DNA of 53,751 nt, taken from positions 1 to 53,751 of the forward strand of contig NZ_JACIYP010000027.1 of assembly GCF_014359905.1 (NCBI RefSeq). The letters are read 5' to 3'. This DNA is from Hoeflea sp. Its GTDB lineage: Bacteria > Pseudomonadota > Alphaproteobacteria > Rhizobiales > Rhizobiaceae. Position numbers and translations under genes: made by a program. Positions 34,939 through 43,327 of this stretch are shown in pieces; positions within the stretch are counted from its first letter, which is position 1, and each line of letters starts with the position of its first letter. Under the pieces are notes generated by a model. The model saw only the letters and a program-made list of their open reading frames with translations, was not told where the DNA came from and searched no databases.

Positions 34939-36102
34939 ATGAACACCAACTTCGCCCGCGGCATGTCCCGGGTCGCCGATCTCACCCGATCCGGCAGACT
35001 GAACGACGCAACCGCGCTGATCCAGTCGCTCCTGCAATCGCCATCCGCTCCTCGCCACGAGCCTGAGGAATCCGGCCTGATCGAGGGAACCTTCACGCGC
35101 CTCGGCGACACCGCGCCGAAACCGCCTCCGGCATCTGCGTCGCGCGCTGCGAGAGCCAGCGCCCATGCAAACCGCACAGGGCTTCGCGAAACGCTGCGCA
35201 GCATTGCCGCAGGCGGCATGCCGAGCCGCAGCGACGTCACGCTCAAGCCGCTTGATCTCCCGGAAGGCGCACAGTTCCTGTCGCTCACACATCACGGCGC
35301 GGACAGACGGGACTACCGGCTCTACATTCCCGCCAACCGGCCCGAAGGCCCGATGCCGCTGATCGTGATGCTGCACGGCTGCAGCCAGTCGCCCGAGGAT
35401 TTCGCCATCGGCACCGGCATGAATGCGCTCGCGGAAGAATGCGGATGCCTCGTCGCCTGGCCGGCCCAACCCCAGGGCGCCAATGCCCAGAAATGCTGGA
35501 ACTGGTTCCGGCCGGAAGACCAGGGGAAAGGCCGGGGCGAACCGGCCCTGATCGCGGGCATCGTTGAGGATATCCTGCGCGCGCATCCCGCCGATCCCGA
35601 TCGCGTCTATGCCGCCGGACTGTCGGCGGGCGGAGCAGCGGCGGCGATCCTGGGCGCGGCCTATCCAGAGATGTTTGCCGCCGTCGGCATTCATTCCGGC
35701 CTGCCTGCAGGCGGGGCGCGCGACGTGCCCTCCGCCTTCGCCGCCATGCGCGGCGGTTCAACCGGCAAGACGCGCGCGCTGACCGTTCCGGCCATCGTCT
35801 TCCACGGCCTTGCCGACAAGACGGTGCATCCGGGGAATGGCGAGGCTGTTGTGGCGCAGGCGATGCGGACACGGTCCGGTCTCAGCCGGGTCTGTGTGTC
35901 AGGTGTCTCGGCAGGCGGGCGCGCCTACCGGCAAACCCGCCACGAGGATGCGGGCGGCCGGAGCATGACGGAGCATTGGGAGATCGATGGCGCCGGTCAT
36001 GCCTGGGCGGGCGGCAAGGCCGGCGGCAGCTATACAGACCCGGCGGGGCCGGATGCGTCGCGGGAGATGCTGCGGTTCTTTCTGGAGCACAGGCAGTCGT
36101 AG
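34939..36102 (+). CDS. PHB depolymerase family esterase (first copy)
   Basis: A 387-residue alpha/beta hydrolase of the polyhydroxybutyrate depolymerase/feruloyl-esterase-like family (LpqC type). The oxyanion region is LIVMLHGCSQSPEDFAIG, the lipase box is GLSAGGAAAAI (near residue 230), the catalytic Asp is in HGLADKTVHPGN, and the His is in GAGHAWAGGKAGGSYTD. No signal peptide is present; the first 95 residues are helical and then Pro/Ala-rich, suggesting an intracellular enzyme. It is in one unit with the CopG regulator. Substrate may be PHB or another ester. Confidence 0.85.
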   Translation: MNTNFARGMSRVADLTRSGRLNDATALIQSLLQSPSAPRHEPEESGLIEGTFTRLGDTAPKPPPASASRAARASAHANRTGLRETLRSIAAGGMPSRSDVTLKPLDLPEGAQFLSLTHHGADRRDYRLYIPANRPEGPMPLIVMLHGCSQSPEDFAIGTGMNALAEECGCLVAWPAQPQGANAQKCWNWFRPEDQGKGRGEPALIAGIVEDILRAHPADPDRVYAAGLSAGGAAAAILGAAYPEMFAAVGIHSGLPAGGARDVPSAFAAMRGGSTGKTRALTVPAIVFHGLADKTVHPGNGEAVVAQAMRTRSGLSRVCVSGVSAGGRAYRQTRHEDAGGRSMTEHWEIDGAGHAWAGGKAGGSYTDPAGPDASREMLRFFLEHRQS

Positions 36103-36133
36103 CCCACGAATCCGGACGCTATTTCGCAAACCT

Positions 36134-36165
36134 CATCCGGCGGCCAAACGCGTGACCGCCGGATG
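36134..36165. terminator. Hairpin after first esterase gene
   Basis: A perfect 10-bp inverted repeat CATCCGGCGG-N12-CCGCCGGATG begins 31 bp past the stop codon. It lacks a U tract, so it is either a transcript-end stabiliser or part of the repeat-rich spacer. Confidence 0.4.
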
Positions 36166-36191
36166 CACACCGTTCCGCCAGAACGCAGAAA

Positions 36192-36250
36192 GATGCTCTA
36201 GAGTCAAAGCGATAGAGCGTCCTTTGCGCGTCGAGGCGGACGCACGGTGC
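36192..36250. repeat. RIME-like interspersed mosaic element
   Basis: GATGCTCTAGAGTCAAAGCG is followed by ATAGAGCGTCCTTTGCGCGTC and GGACGCACGG. It contains two small dyads, GCTCTA/TAGAGC (36195-36218) and GCGTC/GACGC (36228-36243). I recall very similar blocks scattered between genes of many rhizobia; the copy number here needs a genome-wide search. Confidence 0.55.
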
Positions 36251-36394
36251 CCCAACCGGGGCTTTCCGGGACTTCGTGGCTGGTCCCGCAATGCGATCCG
36301 CCGCGAGGCGTCCGGGCGCCAGGCACCACGCTGTCATTCTGCGCCGGGATCCGGTTGAGTGCGGCCCTGCCCCCGCTGACCCGGCTCCTGATCG

Positions 36395-36438
36395 TGCCCA
36401 CCGTAAAGCCGCAGCCATTGGCGGCTTTACGGTGGGCA
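36395..36438. repeat. Perfect 18-bp inverted repeat (hairpin)
   Basis: The left arm TGCCCACCGTAAAGCCGC (36395-36412) and right arm (36421-36438) are exact reverse complements, separated by the 8-nt loop AGCCATTG. The hairpin is far stronger than the others in the window. No U tract follows on either strand, and it is 244 bp from the next gene. Confidence 0.9.
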
Positions 36439-36579
36439 GTCAAAGGTGCCCAAATTCGATCCGAGCGCCCACATCTGCCCGCGGTCATGCCGGCAGGGCG
36501 TGGTGATGCGCAGGACAGGGACGACCAGCGATCCGCGTCAGCGCTCTGCCGATGACATCTGTATTTTAATTCTTCGTCA

Positions 36580-36599
36580 TGTTGCAACGCAATGCAGCA
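36580..36599. promoter_or_regulatory. TGC/GCA dyad, possible PhaR site
   Basis: TGTTGC-AACGCAAT-GCAGCA is a near-perfect dyad 83 bp before the second esterase gene. PhaR repressors of PHB metabolism in alphaproteobacteria recognise TGC/GCA-rich sites. The assignment rests on this resemblance and on the PHB-depolymerase family of the gene downstream. Confidence 0.35.
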
Positions 36600-36681
36600 T
36601 AAAGCGTTGTGCAGGTGGTCGGATCCGCTTGAGCCTTGCCTTCGGAGGGCGCAAGCGGACGCCCCATCGAAGGAAACGCCC

Positions 36682-37824
36682 ATGACACGCACCCTCACGG
36701 CCAGCATCCGCCGCATGAAACAGATGAAGGGGCCCGCCCGGATGACCAAGGCGACCCGATCCTGGCAGAGGGCGATGACCGGAATCATGGTCAAAACGGC
36801 GCTTGCGCCGATTACCGCGCTCAAGCCGAAGTCCGCCAAGCCACGCAAGGCTGCAGCAGCCAAGACCGGCCGCGAACTTGGCGCCGTGCTGAAGCAATTG
36901 AGCACAGCGCGATCGATCGCCGCGGAGGCAAGATCCCGATCTGAAGGCCGCCCGGCCACTCCCCGCGTCCCGGAAGGCGCGCACTATGTCGAGCGCACCC
37001 ATCGCAGTGCAGCAGGATCGCGCCGCTACAAGCTCTATATGCCCGCAAACAAGACGAAGCAGCCGGCAGGCCTTGTCGTGATGCTGCACGGCTGCTCGCA
37101 GACCCCCGATGACTTTGCCAAAGGCACCCACATGAACGCGCTGGGCGAGAAGCACGGTCTGGTTATCGCCTATCCGGAGCAGACCGGAGGGCACAATGCG
37201 GCGGGGTGCTGGAACTGGTTCAAGCCGGGCGACCAGAGGCGCGGTGCGGGCGAGCCCGCCATTCTGGCCTCGATCGCACGCAAGCTGATGAAGGAATTCG
37301 GCCTCGATCGCGACAGCGTTTTCGTGGCCGGGCTGTCTGCGGGAGGCGCCATGGCGGCGATCCTGGCGGACGTCTATCCGGACGTGTTCTCGGCAGCCGG
37401 GGTCCATTCCGGTCTGGCGCGCGGATCCGCATGCAACGTGATCACCGCCATGTCGGCGATGCGCAAGGGCGCTTCAGAGCGTTTCGTACCCATTCTCCCC
37501 GCGCGGGCAAGCCCGGTGCGGCGGATCATCTTTCACGGTGATGCCGACAGCACGGTGCATCCGTCCAATGCGTCGATGCTCGTCGCGGCTGCAGTGGGGG
37601 GTGACGCGTTGCCGGCAAGGATCGGCAACCGGTCGGTCCGGGGACGCGGCTATGTCCGCAGCGACTTCACAGGATCTGACGGGGCGGCCCTTGTCGAGCT
37701 CTGGATGATCGAAGGCGCAGGTCACGCCTGGTCCGGCGGCCGTGCGGCGGGATCCTACACCGACAGCAAGGGCCCGAACGCCTCGGCCGAAATGATCCGC
37801 TTCTTCATGACGAAGGACGTCTGA
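36682..37824 (+). CDS. PHB depolymerase family esterase (second copy)
   Basis: A 380-residue paralogue of the esterase upstream. It keeps VVMLHGCSQTPDDFAKGTHM, the lipase box GLSAGGAMAAI, the Asp in HGDADSTVHPSN and the His in GAGHAWSGGRAAGSYTD. I start at ATG 36682, with AAGGAAA 6 nt upstream; the frame is open further 5'. Its first 90 residues are unlike the first copy's: strongly basic (KQMKGPARMTKATRSWQRAM; KPKSAKPRKAAAAKTGREL) and without a signal peptide. Such a region could attach to polyanions or to PHB granules (inference). It has its own promoter region, with a TGC/GCA dyad. Confidence 0.85.
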   Translation: MTRTLTASIRRMKQMKGPARMTKATRSWQRAMTGIMVKTALAPITALKPKSAKPRKAAAAKTGRELGAVLKQLSTARSIAAEARSRSEGRPATPRVPEGAHYVERTHRSAAGSRRYKLYMPANKTKQPAGLVVMLHGCSQTPDDFAKGTHMNALGEKHGLVIAYPEQTGGHNAAGCWNWFKPGDQRRGAGEPAILASIARKLMKEFGLDRDSVFVAGLSAGGAMAAILADVYPDVFSAAGVHSGLARGSACNVITAMSAMRKGASERFVPILPARASPVRRIIFHGDADSTVHPSNASMLVAAAVGGDALPARIGNRSVRGRGYVRSDFTGSDGAALVELWMIEGAGHAWSGGRAAGSYTDSKGPNASAEMIRFFMTKDV

Positions 37825-37902
37825 GAGCAGATCCTGGCACGGGGCTTTGCCGCCGGCGTTTGGCCGGCGTGACCGCGATCCAGGCGCGCGGGATGCGCAC
37901 CA

Positions 37903-38319
37903 CTACACTTGACCTTCCAGCCCGTAGAGCGCCGGGCGGATTTCCTCAAGCAGGGCAAAGGGGTCGAGCAGGGACGCAAAGACATTGATGAACACCGTGG
38001 GCTGCTCGCGAATGAAGCGGACATGCAGTCCGCCATTATGGCGCGCCACGACGCCGCATCCAATGTGATACTGCGCCTTGCCGATGGAAATGTGGAAATG
38101 GTCCGGAATATCGAGCCGCCGGGATGTCGCCATCAGACCACCTTCCGAGATGTTGAGCACGCGCAGCTGCGCGTTGCTGATCCGGCGTATGCCCCTGAGT
38201 GCAAAGACGATATTGACCAGAACCGCACACTCTCGCCGTTCCCATTGGCGGTTTTCCTGCTCCATTGCGAATTTGGTGAGGTAGTTTCCAGGGGAGTTCG
38301 ACGGAGTCTGGGGGCTCAT
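37903..38319 (-). CDS. PilZ domain protein
   Basis: A 138-residue PilZ protein, a c-di-GMP effector. The arginine-rich first motif is REC within NRQWERRECAVLVN, and the second motif is NISEGGLM (D/N-x-S-x-x-G). These are the ligand-binding parts, although the first motif is a variant of RxxxR. No output domain is attached, so it must act through a partner. It is transcribed in the same direction as, and 148 bp after, the GGDEF-EAL gene, which could set its ligand level. Start at 38319 with AGGA 9 nt upstream. Confidence 0.82.
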   Translation of the reverse strand: MSPQTPSNSPGNYLTKFAMEQENRQWERRECAVLVNIVFALRGIRRISNAQLRVLNISEGGLMATSRRLDIPDHFHISIGKAQYHIGCGVVARHNGGLHVRFIREQPTVFINVFASLLDPFALLEEIRPALYGLEGQV

Positions 38320-38467
38320 AGGAATGGTCCTTGCGTTGCCGGCTCAATTTCCGGCCAGTTTGGAGATCGTCGGTAAACTTGCTCGCCTTTTCATCTGCTC
38401 CTGTGCCCGACGGCATCCGCCGGGGCGCCTGCACCTGTCTGCAGGCAGGGGATGAAGCCCTGCAAAC

Positions 38468-40663
38468 CTATGCTGCCTTCAGGGATACGGCCTTCTCCAG
38501 ATCATGCGCAGCGACCGGCCGGGAAAAGAAATAGCCTTGGCCTAAATCGCACCCGAGGGATGCCACAAAATCAAGCTGGCCCTGTGTTTCGATTCCCTCG
38601 GCAACGACCTCGAGTTTCATCGATCTGCCGAGACCCACCAGAGCCTGGACGATGGCCGTGTTGTTTGCATTGTTGCCGATTCCGGACACGAACGACCTGT
38701 CAATCTTGATGCAATCAATCGGGAAATCGCGCAGGTGGCTCAGCGACGCATAGCCTGTTCCGAAGTCGTCGAGGGCGATGAGGATACCTTCGCTGGAGAA
38801 GCGTTCCAGAACGTTGCGAACGTCCTGGCTGTCATTGCCCATGAATACGCCTTCGACGACCTCAATCTTCACGTCGCCCGGCGACAACCCTTCGTCACGC
38901 AAGGTTTTCAGCACCAGATCCACATACTCCATGGACTGGACACTTATTGACGAGGCGTTGATGCTGACAAAACCGATCTCAAGGCCACGTCGCCGCCAAT
39001 GGGCGAAATCCTTGAGAGCCAGCCCGAGCATGGCCTCGTCAATCACCTGCGCGCATTTGGGTTCGTTCAGGGCTTGCCAGAAATCGGCAGGCCCGACGAC
39101 CGAGCCGTCGCTGTTGCGGATGCGCACAAGCGCCTCGACACCCTGTATCCTGTGCGTCCTGAGATCCGTGATGGGTTGATAAAACGGCTCCAGCCGACCT
39201 TCTGCGACAGCCGAGCGGACGAGTGCTACGGAGCGCTTCTTCTCTTCAAAGCTGTGATTGAGGGACTGGTCAAAGCTCTGTGTTTTTCCACGTCCGTTCT
39301 GCTTGACGTGGTAAAGCGCCAGATCCGAATTCAGCAGGATCTCATCGCCTGAGCCGCCCCCGGCCTCGTGCGTCGCAATACCGATGGACGCACCGATCCT
39401 GACTTCGTTGTCCTGACAGGCGATCGGCAGGCCGATCTCCGCCAGCAACCGGCTCGCCAACTCCTCCGCCTTGGCCGCATTCGATTTGCCTCGCAACAGG
39501 ACCGCGAACTCATCGCCGCCAATTCGCGCGCAAAATCCATCGTTCGATATCGACCGTTCAAGTCTCCGCGCAACCGTTCGCAGAACCTCGTCACCCGCCA
39601 GATGGCCGAGGCTGTCATTGACATCCTTGAACTCATCCAGATCGATCATCAGCAGCGAAAAGCAAGTCCCGGTCCTCGACGTTTCCTCTATCCAACGCGC
39701 AATTTCCTGATGAAACGAAAAACGGTTCTGTATGCCGGTCAGACTATCCGTATGGGCCGCGTGCCGCAGCCTCTCCTCCTGCAGATATGCATCTGTAATA
39801 TCCTGGAAGATGCCGATCAGGAACTTGCTTCCATCCTCTCCGTACTCAATTTCACCGATGCATTGAACGCGTCTCTTGTTTCCCTTCGATGTGATGAAGT
39901 CACATTCTATCTGAAATGAACCGCCATTTTCGACGCAATTGTTTATTTCATTGATCAGCCTTCTCCGCTCGTAGTCGGGATAGTATGAAATGGCTTCGGC
40001 GAAGGTTGGCGGATCACCTACGGGAAGTTCACAAATGGCGAAGACCTGGGGTGACCATTCCGTCTCAAGCCTTTCAATATCTATCGCCCAGGCCCCTATT
40101 TCCGAGATGGATTCCACCTGGGACAAAAGCTTGCCACGCTGGCGGGCGTTCACGGCGGATGTCCTGGCGATGTTGGCGTCGGAATGGGCACGGATGAGCC
40201 CGGCTGTCACGGTCGCGAGCGCCGACAATTGATCGAGCTGTGCCCGGGAAACGCTTTTGGGTTCCGTGTCGATGACGCAAAGCGTCCCGACATTCGTCTT
40301 GTCGTCCAGAGAGATCGGCGCACCCGCATAAAACCGGATGTGGGCCTCCCCCGTCACCATCGGATTTTCCGCGAATCTTTCATCCTTGGTCGCGTCTTCG
40401 ACCAGAAGCACGTCGTGTTTCAGGATCGTGTAATTGCAGAAGGCCAATTCACGGCATGTTTCGTCCGTCTCAAGGCCGCACTTCGCCTTGAACCATTGAA
40501 ACTCCGATTCAACGAATGAGATCAGCGCGATCGGAACCCCAAAAATGGACGCCGCCATGGCAACGATTGCATCGAACTCGGGCGTGGGTTCTGTGTGGAC
40601 GATGCGGAGCGCGCGGAGTGCCCGCAGTCGCTCCGGCTCATTGACCGGGTACGGAATATTCAT
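38468..40663 (-). CDS. GAF-PAS-GGDEF-EAL c-di-GMP signalling protein
   Basis: A 731-residue cytoplasmic protein without membrane segments. Domains in order: GAF (about 15-165, with FGVPIALISFVE and FYAGAPISLDD), PAS/PAC (about 180-300), GGDEF (about 305-465) with IGGDEFAVLL at 381-390, and EAL (about 475-725). The diguanylate cyclase motif is intact, but the inhibitory RxxD site is replaced by ISND. The EAL phosphodiesterase residues are kept: GVEALVRI (EAL 510-512), DDFGTGYASL, IKIDRSFV and GYFFSRP. Both activities may exist. I start at ATG 40663 (AGAAGGGA upstream). The PilZ gene lies downstream and an AT-rich island upstream. Confidence 0.9.
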   Translation of the reverse strand: MNIPYPVNEPERLRALRALRIVHTEPTPEFDAIVAMAASIFGVPIALISFVESEFQWFKAKCGLETDETCRELAFCNYTILKHDVLLVEDATKDERFAENPMVTGEAHIRFYAGAPISLDDKTNVGTLCVIDTEPKSVSRAQLDQLSALATVTAGLIRAHSDANIARTSAVNARQRGKLLSQVESISEIGAWAIDIERLETEWSPQVFAICELPVGDPPTFAEAISYYPDYERRRLINEINNCVENGGSFQIECDFITSKGNKRRVQCIGEIEYGEDGSKFLIGIFQDITDAYLQEERLRHAAHTDSLTGIQNRFSFHQEIARWIEETSRTGTCFSLLMIDLDEFKDVNDSLGHLAGDEVLRTVARRLERSISNDGFCARIGGDEFAVLLRGKSNAAKAEELASRLLAEIGLPIACQDNEVRIGASIGIATHEAGGGSGDEILLNSDLALYHVKQNGRGKTQSFDQSLNHSFEEKKRSVALVRSAVAEGRLEPFYQPITDLRTHRIQGVEALVRIRNSDGSVVGPADFWQALNEPKCAQVIDEAMLGLALKDFAHWRRRGLEIGFVSINASSISVQSMEYVDLVLKTLRDEGLSPGDVKIEVVEGVFMGNDSQDVRNVLERFSSEGILIALDDFGTGYASLSHLRDFPIDCIKIDRSFVSGIGNNANNTAIVQALVGLGRSMKLEVVAEGIETQGQLDFVASLGCDLGQGYFFSRPVAAHDLEKAVSLKAA

Positions 40664-40806
40664 CGAGCCATCCCTTCTTCTTTCAGTGGAGCGCTGTGAC
40701 ATGGACGGCCATAACCGGCCGCGGCCCCCAGCGGAGGGGTCACGGTTTCGCACCGGCCTTGTCGATCCGGAGGCTGACGGTTGCTTGTCGACCGCGCCGG
40801 GCGCGA

Positions 40807-41037
40807 TCAGTGCCAGGTGCTTCGCCTGCTTCTGCCTGCAGCCCCCGCGCCATGGCAGGCGGTAGAGGCATGCCGGACGGTTCGCGGATATGAGGCTGCA
40901 TGAGGATCACAACAATCAAGCGTCGGGCCGGTCCGGCCCTTGATCAGCGCCTGGAGCGAGCCGAGCGCTGCCAGGCGCAGCCCGCCGATTCCGCGGTTTG
41001 CCGCGATTTTGTCTTCAGGACTACCATCCTGCTTCAT
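40807..41037 (-). CDS. Small hypothetical protein
   Basis: A 76-codon frame from ATG 41037 with a good AGGAGA site 7 nt upstream. The first 36 residues (MKQDGSPEDKIAANRGIGGL, then RLAALGSLQALIKGRTGP) look protein-like and basic-amphipathic; the rest has non-coding character. I do not recognise a family. It would be the gene immediately upstream of the GGDEF-EAL gene on the same strand. Confidence 0.35.
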   Translation of the reverse strand: MKQDGSPEDKIAANRGIGGLRLAALGSLQALIKGRTGPTLDCCDPHAASYPRTVRHASTACHGAGAAGRSRRSTWH

Positions 41038-41104
41038 GATGTCTCTCCTCATTGAGGCATCGGGCAAAGGCCCTCATTCGCCCATGCCGCAGTCTCCGCC
41101 CAGC

Positions 41105-41440
41105 AATCCTCGCCTGACAACAAGGGTATGTTTCATAGAAATAATAATGCGTTAATAACCATGTATGAATAATCGCTTACATCGTCCGATGCGTGTATTT
41201 ATCTTTTTACACGGATTATGTCTCTTCGATATTACATTTCGAATTCCAACAATCACAACTCATACTATTTTTTATTTAATTATTAATCATAATTCATATG
41301 TCGTTTCATGTATAACTTGAAATATCATTATGCAATTTGTTTCCAATTATATTGAGACCATCAAGTCAAACGCATTATCACTTGTCGATAAACAGCAGGA
41401 ATTGCTCGTATTGAATTGCTTTTCGATTGCGCGGGAGACA
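41105..41440. other. AT-rich non-coding island
   Basis: About 335 bp of AT-rich sequence within a GC-rich region; by hand count, GC is about 23% over 41221-41340 and about 33% over 41131-41400. No open frame of useful length is present on either strand. It contains the dyad CGTGTA-N10-TACACG (41193-41214) and AATTAT-N5-ATAATT in the core. It lies upstream of the small ORF and GGDEF-EAL gene and downstream of the fad operon. A small GACTTC/GAAGTC stem (41444-41462) marks the 3' end of the fad operon. Such islands are targets of MucR/H-NS-like silencers or remnants of foreign DNA. Confidence 0.6.
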
Positions 41441-41470
41441 CTTGACTTCACTCCAGGAAGTCGGGGAAAT

Positions 41471-43327
41471 CTATGAGGGACGATCCGCGCTTTGCGCCAA
41501 GGCGCCGATCACCAGATACCGCATCACCCGCTCCTTCCATGTCGAGCACTGGCGCAGCCCCAGTCTTTCAAGGCCCGCTTCATCGGGCGGCGAGGACAGG
41601 CCGCGTGCAAAGAATAGAGCAAGCGCCGTCCAGGACTTGGAGGCCTGTTTCAGGATGGCCAGCGCCGGCAGGAGACGCTGTTCGGTCTCGGTGAAATCGG
41701 TGCCGAAGGGAAACTGCGGCAACAGACCCTCTCGCCGTGCGGCGCCGAGCCAGCCGTGCAGACGCTCCGGCGTGTTGGCGCGATCGGTGCGCGCAATCTC
41801 GTAATCGGACCGGATCTTGCCTGCCTTTTTGGCCCGCTCAAGAAGTCCGGGCTGGAATCGGCTGTCCGCAATCGAGAGCATTGCGGCAACACACGCCTCG
41901 TCGGTCTTGCCGCGCAGATCGGCCACGCCATACTCGGTCACCACGATATCGCGATAGTGACGCGGCACCGTTTCGTGCGGATAGTCCCAACGGATGTTGG
42001 ACACGGTCTTGCCACCGCTTTCCCGCGTCGCGTTGAGCGTGATGATGGAGCGGCCGCCCTCGAGCTCCATCGCCTGCTCGACGAAATTGAACTGGCCGCC
42101 GACGCCGCTGACGACCTGCCCGTTCTCCACGCCGTCCGAGACCACCGCACCCAGAGCGGTGACGATCATCGCATTGTTGACAAAACGAGCGTCACGCCGC
42201 GCCGTGCGCTTTTCGATTTCGTCACTATAGAGCGAATTGGTGAAGGAGACCGGCATCATGGCGATCCTGGCGCGCCGCTCGTCAGGCATGTCCTTGAGCC
42301 TGCGGTAGAAATCCCGGCATTCCAGAAAGAAGCCGGCATGGATCGCCACCCCGTCGACTTCCCTGCGGATGACGCCGCCTTCGAACAATTCGAGGATTCC
42401 GCCCACCAGCATCTCGGTCACGGCATAAAGCCCGGTCTCGAACGGCGCATGATGGGCCTGGGATCGGGACGACGAAAACGGGTTGGACGCAATGAGAGAC
42501 AGATAGTCGCCATTTCGGCTGTGCCGCAGCAGCAGCGACTGCGCAACGGCGTCGCCGATCGATCCGATGCCGATTTGCAGCGTTCCGCCGTCGGCGATCA
42601 ACTGCGAGACATGAAGACCGATGGCCTGATCCTGGGGGCTCGCAGGCCGGCGGACGACCGAGAACAGCTCGAAGGAGGTTCTTGGCTCATGAACCATGTC
42701 GATCTCTTCCGCGGCGACCACGGCCGGACCGTCCATGAAAGGGAGATTGTCGTTGATCTCGACTGAGAAGATGAAGTCGGCGCGGCCCTCGCGCCTGGCC
42801 TTCAGCAGGTCGACGCTGATGTCGGTGTTGCAGCTCAGGCTCATTCTGCCGCCGGCATCCCGCGCCACCAGTTGCGCCACGACATTCGGCTTGAAATCCA
42901 GCAGGTAAGCCAGCGCATGGGTGTAGTTGGCCGAGATGTGATGGCGCTGCGCATAGGTATTGCCAAGCCACCGCCCGGCCTGGAAAAAGAACTCGCGAAC
43001 CTCGATATTGGCGGGAAGCGCGCCGTTCTCGATCATCTCGGCATAAAGCAGCGGTTCATAGCGCCCGAACAGACGGTCCTGGGCCGGTTCGAGAAACCGC
43101 TTCTCCAGGTCGGAATGCGCTTGCGGCCGCTGTAGCGTCAATGCAGTCAGGATGGTCAGGCTGATCGCCGGATCATCCCGTGCCGCGCGCGTCAGCGCGT
43201 TGACGATGCCATTGGCCTTGCCGAGGCCGAGCGGAAGCGCCAGCCGGATCTCGCCGCCGGTCCTGTCGACAATCCGGCGGGCCAGGTCCTCCGCGTTGCC
43301 TGACGTGTTTCGCTCTGCCTCAGCCAA
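41471..43327 (-). CDS. Acetyl-CoA hydrolase/transferase family protein
   Basis: A 618-residue class I CoA-transferase-fold protein, larger than the usual 500 or so. Key segments are SVEINDNLPFMDG, TLQIGIGSIGDAVAQSLLLRH, VVSGVGGQFNFVEQAMELEG and IVVTEYGVADLRGKTDEA. It could release acetate from acetyl-CoA or move CoA between acids. I use the TTG start at 43327, which has GGAAAG 5 nt upstream and overlaps the fadJ stop by 8 bp; the frame stays open to 43468 but would then lie inside fadJ. As the last gene of the fad operon, it would deal with the acetyl-CoA or acyl-CoA produced there. Confidence 0.82.
   Translation of the reverse strand: MAEAERNTSGNAEDLARRIVDRTGGEIRLALPLGLGKANGIVNALTRAARDDPAISLTILTALTLQRPQAHSDLEKRFLEPAQDRLFGRYEPLLYAEMIENGALPANIEVREFFFQAGRWLGNTYAQRHHISANYTHALAYLLDFKPNVVAQLVARDAGGRMSLSCNTDISVDLLKARREGRADFIFSVEINDNLPFMDGPAVVAAEEIDMVHEPRTSFELFSVVRRPASPQDQAIGLHVSQLIADGGTLQIGIGSIGDAVAQSLLLRHSRNGDYLSLIASNPFSSSRSQAHHAPFETGLYAVTEMLVGGILELFEGGVIRREVDGVAIHAGFFLECRDFYRRLKDMPDERRARIAMMPVSFTNSLYSDEIEKRTARRDARFVNNAMIVTALGAVVSDGVENGQVVSGVGGQFNFVEQAMELEGGRSIITLNATRESGGKTVSNIRWDYPHETVPRHYRDIVVTEYGVADLRGKTDEACVAAMLSIADSRFQPGLLERAKKAGKIRSDYEIARTDRANTPERLHGWLGAARREGLLPQFPFGTDFTETEQRLLPALAILKQASKSWTALALFFARGLSSPPDEAGLERLGLRQCSTWKERVMRYLVIGALAQSADRPS

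Larger units (their letters stand above)
36103..36681. other. Spacer between esterase genes, rich in inverted repeats
   Basis: This 579-bp stretch has no convincing gene. It holds, in order: a 10-bp stem CATCCGGCGG/CCGCCGGATG with a 12-nt loop (36134-36165), an interspersed-element-like block (36192-36250), a perfect 18-bp hairpin (36395-36438), and a TGTTGC-N8-GCAGCA dyad (36580-36599) in a more AT-rich promoter region before the second esterase. Confidence 0.6.

Noticed and set aside
34494..36102. CopG gene as the antitoxin of a toxin-antitoxin pair
   Set aside because: The gene downstream is a full esterase with a catalytic triad, not a toxin.
37851..37869. CGCCGG/CCGGCG stem after the second esterase as a terminator
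   Set aside because: Six base pairs and no U tract; stems of this kind arise by chance in high-GC sequence.
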